Made by a program: the position numbers and the translations under genes
Shown here: positions 53,360 through 61,772 of the stretch, piece by piece
Numbering within the stretch: the stretch's first letter is position 1
Layout of the letters: the number at the start of each line of letters is the position of its first letter
From: Armatimonadota bacterium
Lineage (GTDB): Bacteria; Sysuimicrobiota; Sysuimicrobiia; Sysuimicrobiales; Kaftiobacteriaceae
DNA length: 64,000 bases
NCBI GenBank assembly: GCA_031459765.1
Contig: JAVKHY010000002.1
Location: 62,001 to 126,000 of the forward strand
Direction: 5' to 3'
The notes under the pieces: generated by a model
Database searches by the model: none
What the model saw: the letters and a program-made list of their open reading frames with translations, nothing else
What the model was told of the DNA's origin: nothing

Positions 53360-53786
53360 GGTCCTCCCCCATAACGAAGGTGAACTCCCCGTCCGCGGCC
53401 ACCGCGCCCTGGACCAGGGCGCGGCCCGCGACCCGCCCCGTGCGGCCCCGGATCCACCGCAGCCTGGCTTCCAGGGTCACGGTCTCGCCCGGCCGGATCG
53501 GGCGGCGGAACCGCACCTGTTCGATCCCGGCGAAGTACGGGACCCGACCGGCAAACTCCGGCCGCCGAAGCGCCAGACAGGCCCCGGTCTGCACAATGGC
53601 TTCCACGATCAGCACGCCCGGCATGATGGGTTTGCCCGGAAAGTGCCCGGGGAAGAACCACTCGTCCCCGCGCAGGTCCAGCTGGCCGACGATGCGGGAC
53701 TCCTCGACCTCGATGATCCGATCGACGAAGAGGAAGGGAGGGCGGTGGGGAATGATACGCATGATCTCGTCGCGTCCGAGCTCCAT
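53352..53786 (-). CDS. fabZ: 3-hydroxyacyl-ACP dehydratase FabZ
   Basis: 144-residue hot-dog-fold dehydratase. IMRIIPHRPPFLFVDRIIE and the catalytic WFFPGHFPGKPIMPGVLIVEA with His and Glu are intact; FAGIEQVRFRRPIRPGETVTLEA follows. It competes with LpxA for hydroxyacyl-ACP, so placing it beside lpxC and lpxA balances membrane phospholipid against LPS. ATG 53786 has GGGAGG upstream and sits 2 nt after the lpxC stop; the two are separate genes, unlike the fused LpxC-FabZ of some phyla. Confidence 0.97.
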   Translation of the reverse strand: MELGRDEIMRIIPHRPPFLFVDRIIEVEESRIVGQLDLRGDEWFFPGHFPGKPIMPGVLIVEAIVQTGACLALRRPEFAGRVPYFAGIEQVRFRRPIRPGETVTLEARLRWIRGRTGRVAGRALVQGAVAADGEFTFVMGEDRV

Positions 53787-53788
53787 CG

Positions 53789-54619
53789 TTACCTCCCGAG
53801 GACCCGCCGCACCGCGGCCGCGTGGAGCCTGTGCCCCGCGCCCACGGCGATGACATGGGCGCGCAGCGGGCGGCCCAGCAGCGCCAGGTCGCCAAGCAGA
53901 TCGAGGAGTTTGTGCCGCGCCGGCTCGTCGGCCATGCGCGGCGGGTTCAGGTATCCTTCGGGCCCCAGACCCAGCGCGTTGTTCTGCGAGGCGCCGACGG
54001 CCAACCCCTGCTGGCGCAACTTCTCCACCTCGTCGGCGAACCCCCACGTTCGCGCCGGCGCGATCTCCCGCAGGAACCGGCCCTCCTCTACCGTCAGGTC
54101 CGCCACCTGGGCGGGGCCCAGCACCGGGTGGTGCAGCGGCACCACGCACGTCAGCCGCAGGCACCCCGCAGGCACCACCAGGACGGAGGCCGCCTCCTCC
54201 GCGACCCAGCAGGGCTCTTCCGGCCTGATGGGCTCGAGCACGGCGTCCTGCACCTCGATGCCTGCCCGCCGGAGCAGGGCACAGTACGGGGCGGCGCTGC
54301 CGTCCAGGATGGGCAGCTCCTCACCCCGGACCTCGACCCGCAGGTTGGTGATCCCGAGTCCCGCCGCCGCCGCCAGCAGGTGCTCCACCGTCCTCACCCG
54401 GACGCCGGCCCGGCCCAGCGTGACCCCGCGACGGGTGTCCACCACCGCGTCCGCGGCGGCCGGGATCTCCGGGGAGTCGGGCAGATCGAGGCGCCGGAAG
54501 GCAATCCCGGCGTCGGGAGGTGCGGGCCGGCAGGTAACGCGGGCCGGCAGGCTGCTGTGGATGCCGATCCCGGCGACGGAGGCGGACCGCCGGATCGTCC
54601 GCTGGCGAACCGGCCCCAT
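53789..54619 (-). CDS. lpxC: UDP-3-O-acyl-N-acetylglucosamine deacetylase
   Basis: 276-residue zinc deacetylase, committed step of lipid A synthesis. RTIRRSASVAGIGIHSSLPARV, TVEHLLAAAAGLGITN (first Zn His), ELPILDGSAAPYCALL, ARTWGFADEVEKLRQQGLAVG, DEPARHKLLDLLGDLALLG (Zn His and Asp) and GAGHRLHAAAVR (catalytic His) are all present. It starts at ATG 54619, sharing one base with the lpxD stop. Slightly shorter than the E. coli enzyme (305) but complete. Confidence 0.97.
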   Translation of the reverse strand: MGPVRQRTIRRSASVAGIGIHSSLPARVTCRPAPPDAGIAFRRLDLPDSPEIPAAADAVVDTRRGVTLGRAGVRVRTVEHLLAAAAGLGITNLRVEVRGEELPILDGSAAPYCALLRRAGIEVQDAVLEPIRPEEPCWVAEEAASVLVVPAGCLRLTCVVPLHHPVLGPAQVADLTVEEGRFLREIAPARTWGFADEVEKLRQQGLAVGASQNNALGLGPEGYLNPPRMADEPARHKLLDLLGDLALLGRPLRAHVIAVGAGHRLHAAAVRRVLGR

Positions 54620-55617
54620 CAGTCGCGGCGGCGCCCTCCCCGCTTGCTGACGAGGTCGGGCACGCGACTCAGCGCGGCCTGCAGCCTCAGCTGTTCCCGG
54701 TGCGGTCGGGCCGGCTGTCCGGAGACGACCGCTCCGGGCGGAACGTCGCGGGTCACCACCGACGCCGCCAGCACCTGGGCGCCGGCGCCGATCGTCAGGT
54801 GGTCGGCCACCCCCACCTGGCCGGCCAGGACGGCGTCGGCGCCGATGACGACGCTGCCGGCTACCCCCGCCTGCGCGACGACGAGGACGCGGGGACCGAT
54901 GGTCACGTTGTGGCCGATCATCACCAGGTTGTCGATCTTCGTCCCGGCGCCGATCCTCGTCTCCCCCAGCGTGGCCCGGTCGATGGTGGTGTTGGCCCCG
55001 ACCTCCACGTCGTCCTCGATCACCACCGTCCCGACCTGGGGGATCTTCACATGCGCGCGGCCGTCCTGGGCGTAGCCGAATCCGTCCGCGCCCACCACGA
55101 CGCCGCTGTGGAGGATGACGCGGGCGCCGATGGTGCAGCCGTCGTAGACGGTCACCCGCGGGTGCAGGATCGACCTCGGGCCGATACGCACCCGGGCCCC
55201 GAGGGCGCAGCCGGCGTAGATGGTCACCTCGTCGGCGATGACGCAAGCGTCCCCTATGGTCACGTAGGGGCCCACGGCCACATCGCGGCCCAGCCGAACG
55301 GCGGTGCCGAGCACGGCGGTGGGATGGATCCCCGGAGGGAGGCGCCCCGGCGGCGGGTGCAGCAGACCGATGATCCTGGCGAAGGCCAGCCGGAGGTTGA
55401 CCGCCCGAAGCGCGGGGAGACGGGATGACGACAGCGCCGCGGGCAGCAGCAGTGCCGAGGCGCCGCTCTCCTCCGCCCGGGCCAGGTGCCGGGCATCGCG
55501 GACCATGACGATGGCGCCGGGCCCGGCGCGGTGCCACTCCGCGACGTGCGTGACCTCGACGTCGCCCGCCCCCAGAAGCTCCGCCCCGATGGCCTCGGCG
55601 ATGGCGCGCAGTCTCAC
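54619..55617 (-). CDS. lpxD: UDP-3-O-acylglucosamine N-acyltransferase
   Basis: 332 residues. An N-terminal uridine-binding domain (AIAEAIGAELLGAGDVEVTHVAEW) precedes a left-handed beta-helix (IHPTAVLGTAVRLGRDVAVGPYV). The catalytic His is in KIDNLVMIGHNVTIGP, preceded by NTTIDRATLGETRIGAGTK. The C-terminal helix is Arg-rich. GTG 55617 with GGAGAG upstream is the most likely start. Third acylation step of lipid A. Confidence 0.95.
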   Translation of the reverse strand: MRLRAIAEAIGAELLGAGDVEVTHVAEWHRAGPGAIVMVRDARHLARAEESGASALLLPAALSSSRLPALRAVNLRLAFARIIGLLHPPPGRLPPGIHPTAVLGTAVRLGRDVAVGPYVTIGDACVIADEVTIYAGCALGARVRIGPRSILHPRVTVYDGCTIGARVILHSGVVVGADGFGYAQDGRAHVKIPQVGTVVIEDDVEVGANTTIDRATLGETRIGAGTKIDNLVMIGHNVTIGPRVLVVAQAGVAGSVVIGADAVLAGQVGVADHLTIGAGAQVLAASVVTRDVPPGAVVSGQPARPHREQLRLQAALSRVPDLVSKRGGRRRD

Positions 55618-55637
55618 GATCTCTCCGTCCGACGATG

Positions 55638-56063
55638 CTACTTCAGACGGGCAATGACGTCGTCGGTGACGTCGATCCCGCCCAGCGTCGCCGCTTCCTT
55701 CACCAGGACCAGCTGCAGGCGGCGCCGTCGGGCCACCTCGGCCACAGCGATCCGGACCTGCTCGTTCAGCCGTTCCTCCAGCGACTTCTTCAGCTCGGCC
55801 AGATCCCGGAGGTACGATTGCCGCCGCGCCTCCAGGTCCTCCGGGCTCAGCCGTCCGCTCAGGAGGCGCAGATCGGCCGCCATTCGCTTCTCGCTCTCGT
55901 CCAGCTGGTTCTGGTAGCGCAGGGCCAGCGCGCTCTCCTTCAGCACCCGGCCGGAGGCGACGACGCCCACGCGGGGCCCTCCGCATCCCGCGGCCAGGAC
56001 GGCCCCGAGAAGCGTGACAAGGAGCGCGACGAGGAGGATGGCGCGTCTCGAGAGGGTCGTCAT
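55638..56063 (-). CDS. OmpH/Skp-family periplasmic chaperone, lipoprotein-like
   Basis: 141 residues. A hydrophobic signal ends in LAAGC, a lipobox with Cys at about residue 27, unusual for Skp, which is normally soluble. GVVASGRVLKESALALRYQNQL and a coiled-coil hairpin (about 50-105) follow, then RRLQLVLVKEAATLGGIDVTDDVIARL, the beta-core strand typical of the family. It would carry unfolded outer-membrane proteins to BamA. ATG 56063 overlaps the upstream long OmpH gene. Confidence 0.87.
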   Translation of the reverse strand: MTTLSRRAILLVALLVTLLGAVLAAGCGGPRVGVVASGRVLKESALALRYQNQLDESEKRMAADLRLLSGRLSPEDLEARRQSYLRDLAELKKSLEERLNEQVRIAVAEVARRRRLQLVLVKEAATLGGIDVTDDVIARLK

Positions 56064-57211
56064 CGCCGGATCTTGCGGATCAGGTCCGGGGTCAGGTTGA
56101 CGAGGCCGGCTCCGCCGAGGCCGGGGCTGGCGATGTACCGGGTCAGGACCACATCCACCTGCCGGGTCTGGGCAATCGTCGCCACCTCGATCTTGACGTC
56201 GGCGAGGATCGCGTCCTCCAGGCGCAGCCGCTGCTCCTGCAGGAGGCCGAGCTGGGCCTGCAGCCGCGCGGCCCGAGCCTGGACCTCCCGGGCGTAGGCG
56301 CGCTGCTGGCCGCTCAGCGCCGCGGCGGCGGCGGCGATGAGCTCCCGGCGGCGGCGCTCCAGGCGCTGCCGGAACTCCTGCTCGCGGCGGACGCCTTCCC
56401 GGGTCAGCGCCTCCTCCAGCTCGCGCTGCCGGAGTTCGACGAGCCGCCGTCCTTCGGCGGACAGCGCCTCCTGCTCCGCCCGCAGCCGCGCGTTGACCTC
56501 GGCCTCCTTCGCTTTCTGAATCTCCTTGAACTGCGCCTCGGTCTCCTCCCCCCTGACCCGGATCCGCTCCTCGCGCTCCTGCTGCAGGGCCTGAAGCTGA
56601 CGCAGGAGCACCCGTCCCTCTTCCTCGGAACGCAGACCGGCCACCTCCGCGCGCAGGCGGAGGTTCAGCAGCGGGTAGCGGTACTCTTCCATGATCTCCT
56701 CTTCGGCGGCGGCCAGCTGGGCACGCAGCTCGTTCCGCTTCGCCTCCAGCTCGGCGCGGGCCTGGTCCTCGAGCTGCCTGCGGAAGGCCTCGAACTTCGC
56801 CTCCTGCGCCCGGCGGAGGTCCTGGGCGTAGGCCTCCAGTTCCCGGCGGCGCTGCGCGCGCAGCTCCTCCAGCTCCTTCTGGAACACCGCCCGCAGACGC
56901 GCCGCCTCTTCGTCCAGCTGGCGTGTCACGTCCGTCTCCGGAACGGGAGGCGGCGGGGGGACCATCGCCAGTTCCGCTTCCGTCTGGGCGACGCGCCTGG
57001 TGAGGGCGTCCAGGTCGGGCCACCGGGGGTGCACCCTGGCCACGGCCTGAAGGTCGACCACGCCGATCCGCAGGGCGCGGGGCGCCGGCGCGGACGACGC
57101 GGTGGGCGAGACGCGCGTCGTCGTCTTCGGGCCGCAGCCGGGGACGGCGGCCAGCGCGGCCGCCAGGAGGAGGCCGATCCACCGGCCCGAGGATGGCCCG
57201 ACCGCTGCCAT
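56060..57211 (-). CDS. Extra-long OmpH/Skp-like coiled-coil lipoprotein
   Basis: 383 residues, more than twice the usual Skp length of about 160. A signal ends in AVPGC (lipobox). IGVVDLQAVARVHPRW opens the Skp core, then about 250 residues of highly charged heptad-like sequence (EELRAQRRRELEAYAQDLRR and similar) form one very long coiled coil, closing with the core strand VDVVLTRYIASPGLGGAGLVNLTPDLI. ATG 57211 shares one base with the upstream stop (TAATG). Long tentacles could span more of the periplasm or act as a scaffold. Confidence 0.85.
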   Translation of the reverse strand: MAAVGPSSGRWIGLLLAAALAAVPGCGPKTTTRVSPTASSAPAPRALRIGVVDLQAVARVHPRWPDLDALTRRVAQTEAELAMVPPPPPVPETDVTRQLDEEAARLRAVFQKELEELRAQRRRELEAYAQDLRRAQEAKFEAFRRQLEDQARAELEAKRNELRAQLAAAEEEIMEEYRYPLLNLRLRAEVAGLRSEEEGRVLLRQLQALQQEREERIRVRGEETEAQFKEIQKAKEAEVNARLRAEQEALSAEGRRLVELRQRELEEALTREGVRREQEFRQRLERRRRELIAAAAAALSGQQRAYAREVQARAARLQAQLGLLQEQRLRLEDAILADVKIEVATIAQTRQVDVVLTRYIASPGLGGAGLVNLTPDLIRKIRR

Positions 57212-57672
57212 TACTTCGCGCTCAACTGCGCAATGACCGCGTCGGTCAGATCGGTCCCGCCGTAGAGCACCACCGTGCGGTCCAGGACCACGGAGATGCC
57301 GCGGTCCTTCGCCACCTTCTCCACGGCCTGACGGATGTCGCGGTCCAGCCCCGAGAACAGCTCCTCGCGCCGGGCCAGGAACTGCTGCTGGAACTGCCGG
57401 TCCAGCTCCTGCCGCTGCACGGGGGTCATCCCGCGGCTGCGCTGTTGGAACTCGCGCTGCTTGGCCTGGAAGAACTCCTGCAGGGCCCGCTCCGAAGCCG
57501 CCTTCCGGGGATGACTGTCCAGCGCCTTCTGCATGTCCACATACCCCACCGTGAACGACTGGCCGATCACGGGCGTGCCGGTCCAGAAGACCAGCGCGGC
57601 GGCCGCCACCGCAACCGCCAGCACGGCGGAGATGGCCCACCACAGCGGGGCGATCCGTCTGCGAGTCTGCAT
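57211..57672 (-). CDS. OmpH/Skp-family periplasmic chaperone
   Basis: 153 residues. An N-terminal hydrophobic segment (WWAISAVLAVAVAAAALVFW) without a clear cleavage site could be an anchor. FTVGYVDMQKALDSHPRKAA, a helical hairpin (about 55-115) and ISVVLDRTVVLYGGTDLTDAVIAQL are characteristic of OmpH. Of three closely spaced starts (57678 GTG, 57675 ATG, 57672 ATG), the last has the best distance from GGGAGG. First of three tandem paralogues. Confidence 0.9.
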   Translation of the reverse strand: MQTRRRIAPLWWAISAVLAVAVAAAALVFWTGTPVIGQSFTVGYVDMQKALDSHPRKAASERALQEFFQAKQREFQQRSRGMTPVQRQELDRQFQQQFLARREELFSGLDRDIRQAVEKVAKDRGISVVLDRTVVLYGGTDLTDAVIAQLSAK

Positions 57673-57685
57673 CATCACCCTCCCG

Positions 57686-57704
57686 GCCTGCGCGCCGCGC
57701 AGGC
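57686..57704 (-). promoter_or_regulatory. Short perfect hairpin before the first OmpH gene
   Basis: GCCTGCGC (57686-57693) pairs with its complement (57697-57704) around a 3-nt loop, between the exported protein gene ending at 57786 and the OmpH start. No U-tract follows. TAGAAT on the minus strand (57715-57720) just upstream is a possible -10 with no clear -35. Confidence 0.4.
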
Positions 57705-57785
57705 AACCGTTACCATTCTACGCGAGGGGTCAACCGCGATCCCCATCCTCCTGTCTCCTGCTTTCCGCGGTGCTCACGGCCATTC

Positions 57786-59087
57786 CTACAGATTGCTGAC
57801 CAGGCGCACCCACCACTCCCCCCGCGAGGTGCCCACGAGTTCGCCGGAGAGGAACTCGTTGATGCGGTAGATGAACGCGCCTTCGAACGCCTGCTGGCCG
57901 GCAAACCACGTCCCGCGCAGGGCGGTATCGAACCCGACCTGCAGCTGCGCCCATGTCCGGACCTCCTGCGCGACGAGGCCGTAGGCGGCGCCGATCCGCA
58001 CCGTCGGCAGGACGGCGAGTTCGGCGCCCAGACTCCACTCCAGGGAAAGGGTCTGCGGAGCGAGACGGATCTCCGCGAAGGTCTCGGTCTGGGGGTGCAC
58101 CAGCACGCCGAGACGACCGAGGAGCTGCGGCCCCGGGGCGCGGGTGCCTACGTTGAGGTGTGCCTCAGCCCGGCCCCGGTAGCGCCGCGATTCGGCCACC
58201 ACGTTGACGTACGTCGTCTCCCCCACATCCAGTACCGGCACAGCGGCGATTCCGTAGCGCAGAGCCGGCGGATACGCCGCCAGGTCCGACCGGAGGAGGT
58301 CGGCGAGGGGACCGGCATGCGCCTGAGCGAACGTCACCGGCACTCCCCGCAGGAACTCGGCCATGGAGATCACCGCGGGACGATGCTGGTCCAGCAGCAG
58401 CGTGGGGATGGACGTCGATCGGAACCGGACCCCCAGATTCCGGATCACCCGCGTGTCGCGGGGCATGACGGTCACCGCGACCTCCCCTGTCGCGCCCCGG
58501 ATCTCCACCCGCACCGTGGCCGAATACCCCGGCAGCGCCTCCTCCACGGCCTCCTGGGCCCGCCGCTCCAGCACCGGCCCGGCCCAGAGCAGAGCGGCTT
58601 CGGGAAGCCCGCCGTACAACGACCGGAGCGGCGGCGCGACGCGCTCCTGGAGGAGGCCGCCGGCAAGCGGCCGGAGGCGCTCCGGCACCATCCGGAGATC
58701 GGGCGTCACCGACACCTCCGCCACCACCGGCCCCACCGGGCGCAGGCGGACGGAGACGTCGGACTCCGCCCCCAGGCGAAGACTCACCGCCGTCACGGCG
58801 TACCCCGCGGCGACCCGATCGACCACCCCGGCCAGCGTCTCCCCCAGCTGCGCCGTCAGCGGCGCCAGCTGGTCCACCGCGCGCCCCACCAGCAGCCGCT
58901 CGCTCACGCTCAGCACCGTCGCCCGCAGGCGATCCTGTACCAGCGGATGCGGCAACGGGCCGTCGACGGTCACCTGCACGCTGACGCGCTGAACGACGAC
59001 CTGGGCCGCAACGGGCAGGGTCCCCAGCAGGAGGACCGTCGCAGCCAGTGCGAGATCGACGGGGAACCTGCCGGGACGGCGGCGCAT
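57786..59087 (-). CDS. Exported protein of unknown function between bamA and the Skp genes
   Basis: 433 residues, family not recognised. A signal peptide (LALAATVLLLGTLPVAAQ) is followed by a mixed alpha/beta N-terminal half (about 30-250: VQVTVDGPLPHPLVQDRLRATV, TAVSLRLGAESDVSVRLRPVG, GEVAVTVMPRDTRVIRNLGVRF), which could contain POTRA-like units. The C-terminal half is beta-rich with alternating hydrophobic residues (EAHLNVGTRAPGPQLLGRLGVL, VRIGAAYGLVAQEVRTWAQLQVGF, GEWWVRLVSNL) like a small outer-membrane barrel. It lies 12 nt after bamA and is presumably co-expressed, so a role in outer-membrane assembly is inferred. Confidence 0.75.
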   Translation of the reverse strand: MRRRPGRFPVDLALAATVLLLGTLPVAAQVVVQRVSVQVTVDGPLPHPLVQDRLRATVLSVSERLLVGRAVDQLAPLTAQLGETLAGVVDRVAAGYAVTAVSLRLGAESDVSVRLRPVGPVVAEVSVTPDLRMVPERLRPLAGGLLQERVAPPLRSLYGGLPEAALLWAGPVLERRAQEAVEEALPGYSATVRVEIRGATGEVAVTVMPRDTRVIRNLGVRFRSTSIPTLLLDQHRPAVISMAEFLRGVPVTFAQAHAGPLADLLRSDLAAYPPALRYGIAAVPVLDVGETTYVNVVAESRRYRGRAEAHLNVGTRAPGPQLLGRLGVLVHPQTETFAEIRLAPQTLSLEWSLGAELAVLPTVRIGAAYGLVAQEVRTWAQLQVGFDTALRGTWFAGQQAFEGAFIYRINEFLSGELVGTSRGEWWVRLVSNL

Positions 59088-59099
59088 CGCAGCGGACCG

Positions 59100-60995
59100 C
59101 TAGAAGGGCGCCCCCAGCGAGACCCAGGTCTGCCGCCCTTCCGGGCCGAAGGCCAGGTCGATGCGGATGGGCCCGACGGGCGTGCTGATCGCCACCCCGA
59201 ACCCGTACCCGGTCTTCGGGCTGGCGAAGGAGAGCGGCGCGTTCCCGGCATCGACAAAGAGGATGCCCTGCAGGTCGCCCAGGGGACGGAAGATGGTTCC
59301 CAGCGAAAAGCGGTACTCCAGCGTGGCGACGACGATGCTGTCGCCGCGAAACCGTCCGGCGCGGTAGGCCCGTACCGTACTGGGGCCGCCGAGGATGAAC
59401 TGATCCTGATAGGGGAGCGTGCCGGATCCGACACCGACGAAGAGCCGGGCGACAAACGTCGACTCCCGCCAGGCCGGGAAGAACTGCTGGTACTCGGCGG
59501 TGTACTTGGTGAAGCCGAAGTCGCTGCCCAGGGACGTCAGGGCGAACTCCGTCCCCAGTTGGGCGCGATAGCCGCGGGTGGGCTTGAGACGGTCGTTCCG
59601 TGCGTCGCGCGTCGCGGTGAAGGCGAGGCTCACCACCCGCCCCTCGCTCTGGGCCAGGAACGTGGGCGCCACGGTGCAGGTCACCAGGTCGGCGGGGTCG
59701 CAGGTGGCGTCCCGGGGCAGGGGGGTGATGTCCGTGAGTTCGCTCTTGAAGCGCAGCGCCCCGGTGGTCAGCGCGTCGAGCGGCCGCGTCGCCGTGACCG
59801 CTGACCCGGAACGCATCAGATCGAAGCGGGAGAAGAGGCCTCCCGCGTCGTCGAACTCGTAGTTCACCGCGGAACGGCTGAAGAGGCTGAGCGTCAGCAC
59901 GGTGCCCAGGCGGTCGAGGTAGGGCTCGGTGAAGGTGAGCTCGTAGTTCGTGCGCGTCTGCTCCACCTGAATCGTCCGCTCCAGGGTCGCGGCGAAGGTC
60001 TGTCCCAGTCCGCGCCAGTTCCGATCCCGGTACTCGACGAAGCCGAGGACCCCCTCCGTGGTGCTGTAGCCAACGCCGCCCCCGATCTGCGCCGTGCGCG
60101 CCTCGACGACCTCGATGATGATCACCGCGGTGTCGGGCTCCGTGCCCGGCTCCGGCCGCGCCCGGATCGACTCGAACAGCCCGGTGTCGAAGAGCCGTTG
60201 CAGGTCGCGGTTCAGGGCCGTGGCGTTGAAGACGCGCCCCTTCTCCGTCTCCCGGACGAAGCGCAGCGCCGTGGCCGGACGCGTCCGGCGCACGCCGGAG
60301 AAGCGGACCTCCTCGATCGTGCCCTCCGTGATGCGCAGCCGCAGCCGGGCCTGGTCCGGCGCACCTTCCAGCGGGACGGTCGCCGTGTCGGCCACCCGCG
60401 CCAGGACATAGCCCCGGTCTTCGTAGAGCTTCTGCACGGCGCGTGTGCCCTCGCGCAGCCGCACGATGTTCAGGACCTCCCCCGTGGGGATGTTCAGCGT
60501 CCGCCGGATCTCGTCTACCGGCATGACCGTGGCCCCCTCGATCACCACCTCGGCGACGACGGGATTCTCGGTCACGACGAAGATCACCCGGACCCCCTCG
60601 GGCTCGGACATCGTTCTGACGGTGACGTCGGCGAAGAATCCCAGGACGTTGATGGCCCGGATGTCCTCGCGCAGCGCCTCCTCGGAGAGCAGCTCGCCGA
60701 CTTTCGTGCGGGTGACCGCCGCCAGAATCTGATCGGCGGGGATCCGGTGGTTCCCCCTGACCTCCAGGGCGACGACCCGCTGTCGCGCGGGCGGCGCTGG
60801 CTGGGCGGGCGGCGCCGGCGGGCCCGCCGGCCCTGGTGGCGCGGAAGGCGGCTGGCCCGGAGGCGCGGGCGGGGTCGTCGGAGGCTGCTGGGCCGGGGGC
60901 GGTGGTGTCTGCGCCCGGACCGCATATCCCGACAGGACAGCGGGGAGCAGGAAGAGCAGGATGACCGCAAGGGCGGACTGGCGGCGAGCAGGCAT
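59100..60995 (-). CDS. bamA: Outer-membrane assembly protein BamA (Omp85), three POTRA domains
   Basis: About 631 residues. A signal peptide is followed by a Pro-rich linker (about 30-71) and then three POTRA domains (about 73-142, 145-226 and 227-303; E. coli has five), and a 16-strand barrel to the C-terminal Phe. GFVEYRDRNWRGLGQTF and LGGPSTVRAYRAGRFRGDS mark the barrel; the loop 6 motif, commonly VRGF/Y, reads VRAY. ATG 60995 or the preceding in-frame TTG starts it, with AGGAGG upstream. It folds outer-membrane proteins delivered by the Skp-like proteins encoded downstream. Confidence 0.95.
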   Translation of the reverse strand: MPARRQSALAVILLFLLPAVLSGYAVRAQTPPPPAQQPPTTPPAPPGQPPSAPPGPAGPPAPPAQPAPPARQRVVALEVRGNHRIPADQILAAVTRTKVGELLSEEALREDIRAINVLGFFADVTVRTMSEPEGVRVIFVVTENPVVAEVVIEGATVMPVDEIRRTLNIPTGEVLNIVRLREGTRAVQKLYEDRGYVLARVADTATVPLEGAPDQARLRLRITEGTIEEVRFSGVRRTRPATALRFVRETEKGRVFNATALNRDLQRLFDTGLFESIRARPEPGTEPDTAVIIIEVVEARTAQIGGGVGYSTTEGVLGFVEYRDRNWRGLGQTFAATLERTIQVEQTRTNYELTFTEPYLDRLGTVLTLSLFSRSAVNYEFDDAGGLFSRFDLMRSGSAVTATRPLDALTTGALRFKSELTDITPLPRDATCDPADLVTCTVAPTFLAQSEGRVVSLAFTATRDARNDRLKPTRGYRAQLGTEFALTSLGSDFGFTKYTAEYQQFFPAWRESTFVARLFVGVGSGTLPYQDQFILGGPSTVRAYRAGRFRGDSIVVATLEYRFSLGTIFRPLGDLQGILFVDAGNAPLSFASPKTGYGFGVAISTPVGPIRIDLAFGPEGRQTWVSLGAPF

Positions 60996-61035
60996 CAACC
61001 GGCTGAACCTCCTGGGCTCCGTCGACCGCGGCGTC

Positions 61036-61734
61036 TCAGCGGCGCATCGGGTCGCCGCGCAGGGCGCGCTCGGCGGCGAGGACGAGATCGATGAGGTCGT
61101 CGGATGACAGGATCATGCCCGCAGGCGATGTCGTCGCCGCAGGGACCGTCGCCGGGGCTGCGGTCGGCGCCGGTGACGGCGCGGCTGCGTCAGCGGACGG
61201 AGCGGTGGCCGCGGGCGGCACCGCTGGAGGCGAGGGCCTCCCCGATGCCGGGACGGGGGTCCCCGGAGCAGGCCTGCGAGGGGCGGAAGCCGGAGGCGGA
61301 ACGACGGTCCGCGCCGCGGAAAGCACACGGGGCCTGGTCGGCCGCAGATCCGGCGCCGTCCCCACGGCCGGCGCCGTCTTCACCGGGACAGCGATCGGCC
61401 GCAGCAGGTCTCCCGACAACGACAACCGCAGGATGGGCGGCCCCGTCTCGACGGCCCCCGGCGCCGGAGCGACGGCGGTCCGGGCCAGACCCAGCACGAG
61501 GGCCGCCGCCAGCGAAAGTCCCAGCACCGGCAGGACGCCCACCGTCGGCCGCGCCGGGCGTGGGGGGAGTCCGGCCATCTCTATGGCGTGCCGGACTTCG
61601 GCGTCAGCCAGGACCAGCGTCAGGACTCCGCGCTTCAGGTGCCCGCCGGCGACCTGACCCTTCGCCCGCCGCAGCCACTGCTCGGCGTATCCGATGCGCG
61701 AGACGACCTCCTGCCCCGTCCGCTGACCGTTCAT
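61036..61734 (-). CDS. One-span membrane protein of unknown function next to the sigma factor
   Basis: 232 residues. A cytoplasmic N-terminus (about 1-64, EQWLRRAKGQVAGGHLKRGVLTLVLADAEVRHAIEMAG) is followed by one span (VGVLPVLGLSLAAALVLGLA) and a Pro/Ala-rich tail with a final helix (DDLIDLVLAAERALRG). The layout, a short cytoplasmic domain with a span and a periplasmic tail directly downstream of a sigma gene, resembles anti-sigma factors, but no zinc or ASD motif is seen. ATG 61734 has GGGAGGG upstream. The role is inferred only from context. Confidence 0.65.
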   Translation of the reverse strand: MNGQRTGQEVVSRIGYAEQWLRRAKGQVAGGHLKRGVLTLVLADAEVRHAIEMAGLPPRPARPTVGVLPVLGLSLAAALVLGLARTAVAPAPGAVETGPPILRLSLSGDLLRPIAVPVKTAPAVGTAPDLRPTRPRVLSAARTVVPPPASAPRRPAPGTPVPASGRPSPPAVPPAATAPSADAAAPSPAPTAAPATVPAATTSPAGMILSSDDLIDLVLAAERALRGDPMRR

Positions 61735-61772
61735 CGGTACCCTCCCGACTCAGACGCCTTCCCCCGCGACCA

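Noticed and set aside
53352-54619. LpxC-FabZ fusion protein
   Set aside because: A TAA stop at 53789-53791 and a separate Shine-Dalgarno and ATG for fabZ show two genes.
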